Assembly (NCBI GenBank): GCA_949286445.1
Contig: CASECL010000196.1
Location: 1-6,765, forward strand
Length of the DNA stretch: 6,765 bases
From: an uncultured bacterium
GTDB lineage: Bacteria > Verrucomicrobiota > Lentisphaeria > Victivallales > Victivallaceae
Direction: 5' to 3'
Each line of letters opens with the position of its first letter. Within the stretch, counting starts at the first letter, position 1. Shown piece by piece: positions 4,910 through 6,765 of this stretch. The notes beneath the pieces were generated by a model. The model was not told the DNA's origin. It was given only the letters and a program-made list of their open reading frames with translations, and searched no databases. The translations under genes were made by a program, and so were the position numbers.

Positions 4910-6765
4910 TCACATTATAGCACCGGACGGCAATTTTTCCAATTCCCTCCGGATAAATTCAGCCAGATTGGAATAACGTTCCTCTTTTCCGGCATTGTTC
5001 AACGCCATCTGCAACGCCTGTTCACCGCCGACAATAACCAGCAATTTCTTTGCCCGGGTCATGGCAGTGTAAAGCAGATTGCGCCTGAGCATCAGGTAAT
5101 TTGAATTACTGATCAGCAGCACCACTGCCGGAAATTCACATCCCTGTGACTTATGTACAGTTATGGCGTATGCCAGAGACAGCTCCTCGGCTTCATCAAA
5201 ACTGTATTCCACCATGCCGATTCCGGCGAAATCCACCATGAATTTTTTGTCATGATGCATAATAACCCCGATCCGGCCGATGTCGCCGTTGAAGACATTT
5301 TTATCGTAATTATTGCTGGTCTGCATTACCTTGTCCCCCTGCCGGAAAAGCTTTTCCCCGCAGCGGAATTCCGGACGGTCTCCGGAATTGAGCAACCCCT
5401 GCAAATAAGTATTCAATGCCGCGCATCCGGTGACACCGCGGTTCATCGGGGATAGCACCTGAACATCCTCCACCGGATCAAAATGAAATCTTTCCGGTAT
5501 TCTTTCTGTAACCAGACGGCGGAGAATATCCAGCATTTTTTCGTTTTCCGTCTGTTTGATCCAGTAAAAATCTTCCAATTCTTTACCGGAAGTCCCGCCG
5601 TTACCGCTCCGGGGCATCAATCCACGGTTGACGGCATGGGCGTTTTCGATAATGGAACTTCCGCCGCTTTGACGGAATATCTGTCTTAAGTAATTAACCT
5701 TGAATATTCCGGAAGCAATGAAACTTTCCAGCACCATTCCAGCCCCCACCGACGGCAGCTGATCCACATCGCCGAGCAAAACCACAGAACACCCCCGCCG
5801 TACCGCGGCAAACAGGGAATTGGCCAGCGGCAGATCCAGCATGGAACTTTCATCTACAATTATCAAATCCGCCGGCAGGGGATTATCCGCATTGTAATAA
5901 AACTCGTAACTGCCGGGGTCAAACAGCAACCGCCGATGCAGTGTTTTAGCCTCCACACCGGTCGCTTCGCTCAACCGCTTGGCCGCCCGTCCGGTGGGGG
6001 CCGCCAGAGCCAGACGCAGATGCGCTGATTTTGCCCGGCGGACGATCTCTGCCACCACGGTAGTTTTTCCCACGCCGGGGCCGCCGGTAATAATATTCAA
6101 TGGATAATGGCAGATATTATTTACCGCCTCCAGCTGTTCCGAGGAAAAAGTTACCTTTTTTTCATCCGTACCGGCGGCGGCCAAAGCCAGACGGCGGCCG
6201 GAAAAATTAACTTCAGAAGCCAGACTCAATAACTTTTTCGGCAAAATCAGTTCTGCTTTGAGCAACGGCGGAGAATAGATAAAGTTTTCATATTCCGCCA
6301 GAAGTTTAGCCGCCAATGCCCGCTCAACCCCTTTGGCGGCGGCATTCAAGTCCTGTTCCAGCAGGGCGGCGCATTTTTTTTCAAATTCGGTTCGCGGGTA
6401 ACAGCAATGCCCCTCGGTGATCAATTCATTCATCACATGCACGCTTCCGGCGGCAAGCCGTTCCGGAGAGTCCGCCGCCACTCCCAGTTTGCGGGCAATC
6501 GCGTCAGCTTTGGCAAAACCGATCCCACGGAGTTCATCCGCCAGACGATAGGGATTATTTTTTACCAGTTCGCCTGCCCGGGGGCCGTATTCATTATAAA
6601 GTTTGTTGGCCAGAGCCGGAGTTATTCCCAGCCCCTCAAGGAAGATAAAACAATCTCTTTTGTCTGCGGTATCTGTCCAGGCTTCACGGATGGCCTGTGC
6701 CTTTTTACGTCCGATGCCGGGGACTTCCAGCAGACGTTTGGAGTTATGAGAGAGAACATCCACCA
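4910..6765 (-). CDS. recD2: RecD2-type ATP-dependent DNA helicase (5' end outside window)
   Basis: Superfamily 1B 5'-3' DNA helicase of the RecD2/YrrC family, acting in DNA repair and replication-fork maintenance independently of RecBC. The visible 617-residue part begins in the helix-hairpin-helix region (PGIGRKKAQAI, 15-25; FLEGLGITPALANKLYNEYG, 41-60; LRGIGFAKADAIARKLG, 78-94). It then has Walker A GGPGVGKTT (227-235), APTGRAAKRLSE (255-266), motif II VDESSMLD (303-310), motif III GDVDQLPSVGAG (331-342), LRQIFRQ (359-365), the SH3-like segment GDKVMQTSNNYDKNVFNGDIG (476-496), motif V ITVHKSQGCEF (534-544) and motif VI YTAMTRAKK (565-573). Full-length members have about 715-800 residues, so roughly 100 N-terminal residues (OB-fold region) lie beyond the right edge. 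The GTG at 6761-6763 is an internal valine codon, not a start. The N-terminal extension separates it from RecBCD-type RecD. The ATPase core is intact. Confidence 0.95.
   Translation of the reverse strand, partial: VDVLSHNSKRLLEVPGIGRKKAQAIREAWTDTADKRDCFIFLEGLGITPALANKLYNEYGPRAGELVKNNPYRLADELRGIGFAKADAIARKLGVAADSPERLAAGSVHVMNELITEGHCCYPRTEFEKKCAALLEQDLNAAAKGVERALAAKLLAEYENFIYSPPLLKAELILPKKLLSLASEVNFSGRRLALAAAGTDEKKVTFSSEQLEAVNNICHYPLNIITGGPGVGKTTVVAEIVRRAKSAHLRLALAAPTGRAAKRLSEATGVEAKTLHRRLLFDPGSYEFYYNADNPLPADLIIVDESSMLDLPLANSLFAAVRRGCSVVLLGDVDQLPSVGAGMVLESFIASGIFKVNYLRQIFRQSGGSSIIENAHAVNRGLMPRSGNGGTSGKELEDFYWIKQTENEKMLDILRRLVTERIPERFHFDPVEDVQVLSPMNRGVTGCAALNTYLQGLLNSGDRPEFRCGEKLFRQGDKVMQTSNNYDKNVFNGDIGRIGVIMHHDKKFMVDFAGIGMVEYSFDEAEELSLAYAITVHKSQGCEFPAVVLLISNSNYLMLRRNLLYTAMTRAKKLLVIVGGEQALQMALNNAGKEERYSNLAEFIRRELEKLPSGAIM
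4914..4942 (-). promoter_or_regulatory. Sigma-70-like promoter for nadE, inside the recD2 3' end
   Basis: On the minus strand, TTGGAA (4937-4942, four of six) is followed after exactly 17 nt by a perfect TATAAT (4914-4919). These bases also encode the last residues of RecD2 (LEKLPSGAIM). The predicted start near 4907 would give a roughly 30-nt leader containing AAGGGA before the nadE ATG, a normal architecture. Confidence 0.5.

Noticed and set aside
4060..4945. Recurrent TTTTTCC words across the window as a possible dispersed repeat
   Set aside because: On the coding strand they are mostly GAA-AAA (Glu-Lys) codon pairs preceded by G; they occur in frame in several genes and need no other explanation.
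6761..6763. GTG as the recD2 start codon
   Set aside because: The frame remains open to the window edge and the family needs about 100 more N-terminal residues, so this is an internal valine codon.

Overview
The window is a compact bacterial chromosomal segment in which every recognisable gene lies on the minus strand. In transcription order (right to left) they are: the 3' part of a RecD2-type helicase gene (running off the right edge), a glutamine-dependent NAD+ synthetase (nadE), DNA polymerase IV (dinB), a small DUF1805/YunC-like protein, and a two-module enzyme (alpha/beta-hydrolase esterase followed by a NodB-type polysaccharide deacetylase) that runs off the left edge. No tRNA, rRNA, CRISPR array, insertion sequence or prophage gene was seen, and no stretch longer than about 200 bases lacks a gene.

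Organism: composition is roughly balanced in GC, with very frequent CCGG/TTCCGG words. Promoter-like elements look sigma-70 type and Shine-Dalgarno sequences are weak. RecD2 without visible RecBC, long-form glutamine-dependent NadE, a DUF1805 protein and a carbohydrate-esterase fusion would suit an anaerobic polysaccharide degrader. My tentative guess is the Lentisphaerota/Victivallales side of the PVC group, but this is an impression from composition and gene content, not a demonstrated assignment.

Layout: recD2 and nadE are 33 nt apart, and a sigma-70-like promoter for nadE sits inside the last codons of recD2. A 105-nt gap then carries a 7-bp hairpin, a palindrome, a direct repeat with 21-bp spacing and a good sigma-70-like promoter. 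That promoter would start transcription almost at the dinB ATG, suggesting a leaderless mRNA. A 203-nt gap follows dinB, with a possible terminator and a weak promoter, and then the DUF1805 gene and the esterase/deacetylase gene, 32 nt apart and probably co-transcribed.

Functionally the right half is housekeeping and DNA maintenance: RecD2 helicase, NAD+ supply (also the cofactor of bacterial DNA ligase) and translesion polymerase. The left half is carbohydrate-related: a predicted cytoplasmic deacylating enzyme with two different hydrolase folds in one chain. The most noteworthy item is that bimodular enzyme, whose reading frame is open from 1155 to the window edge.
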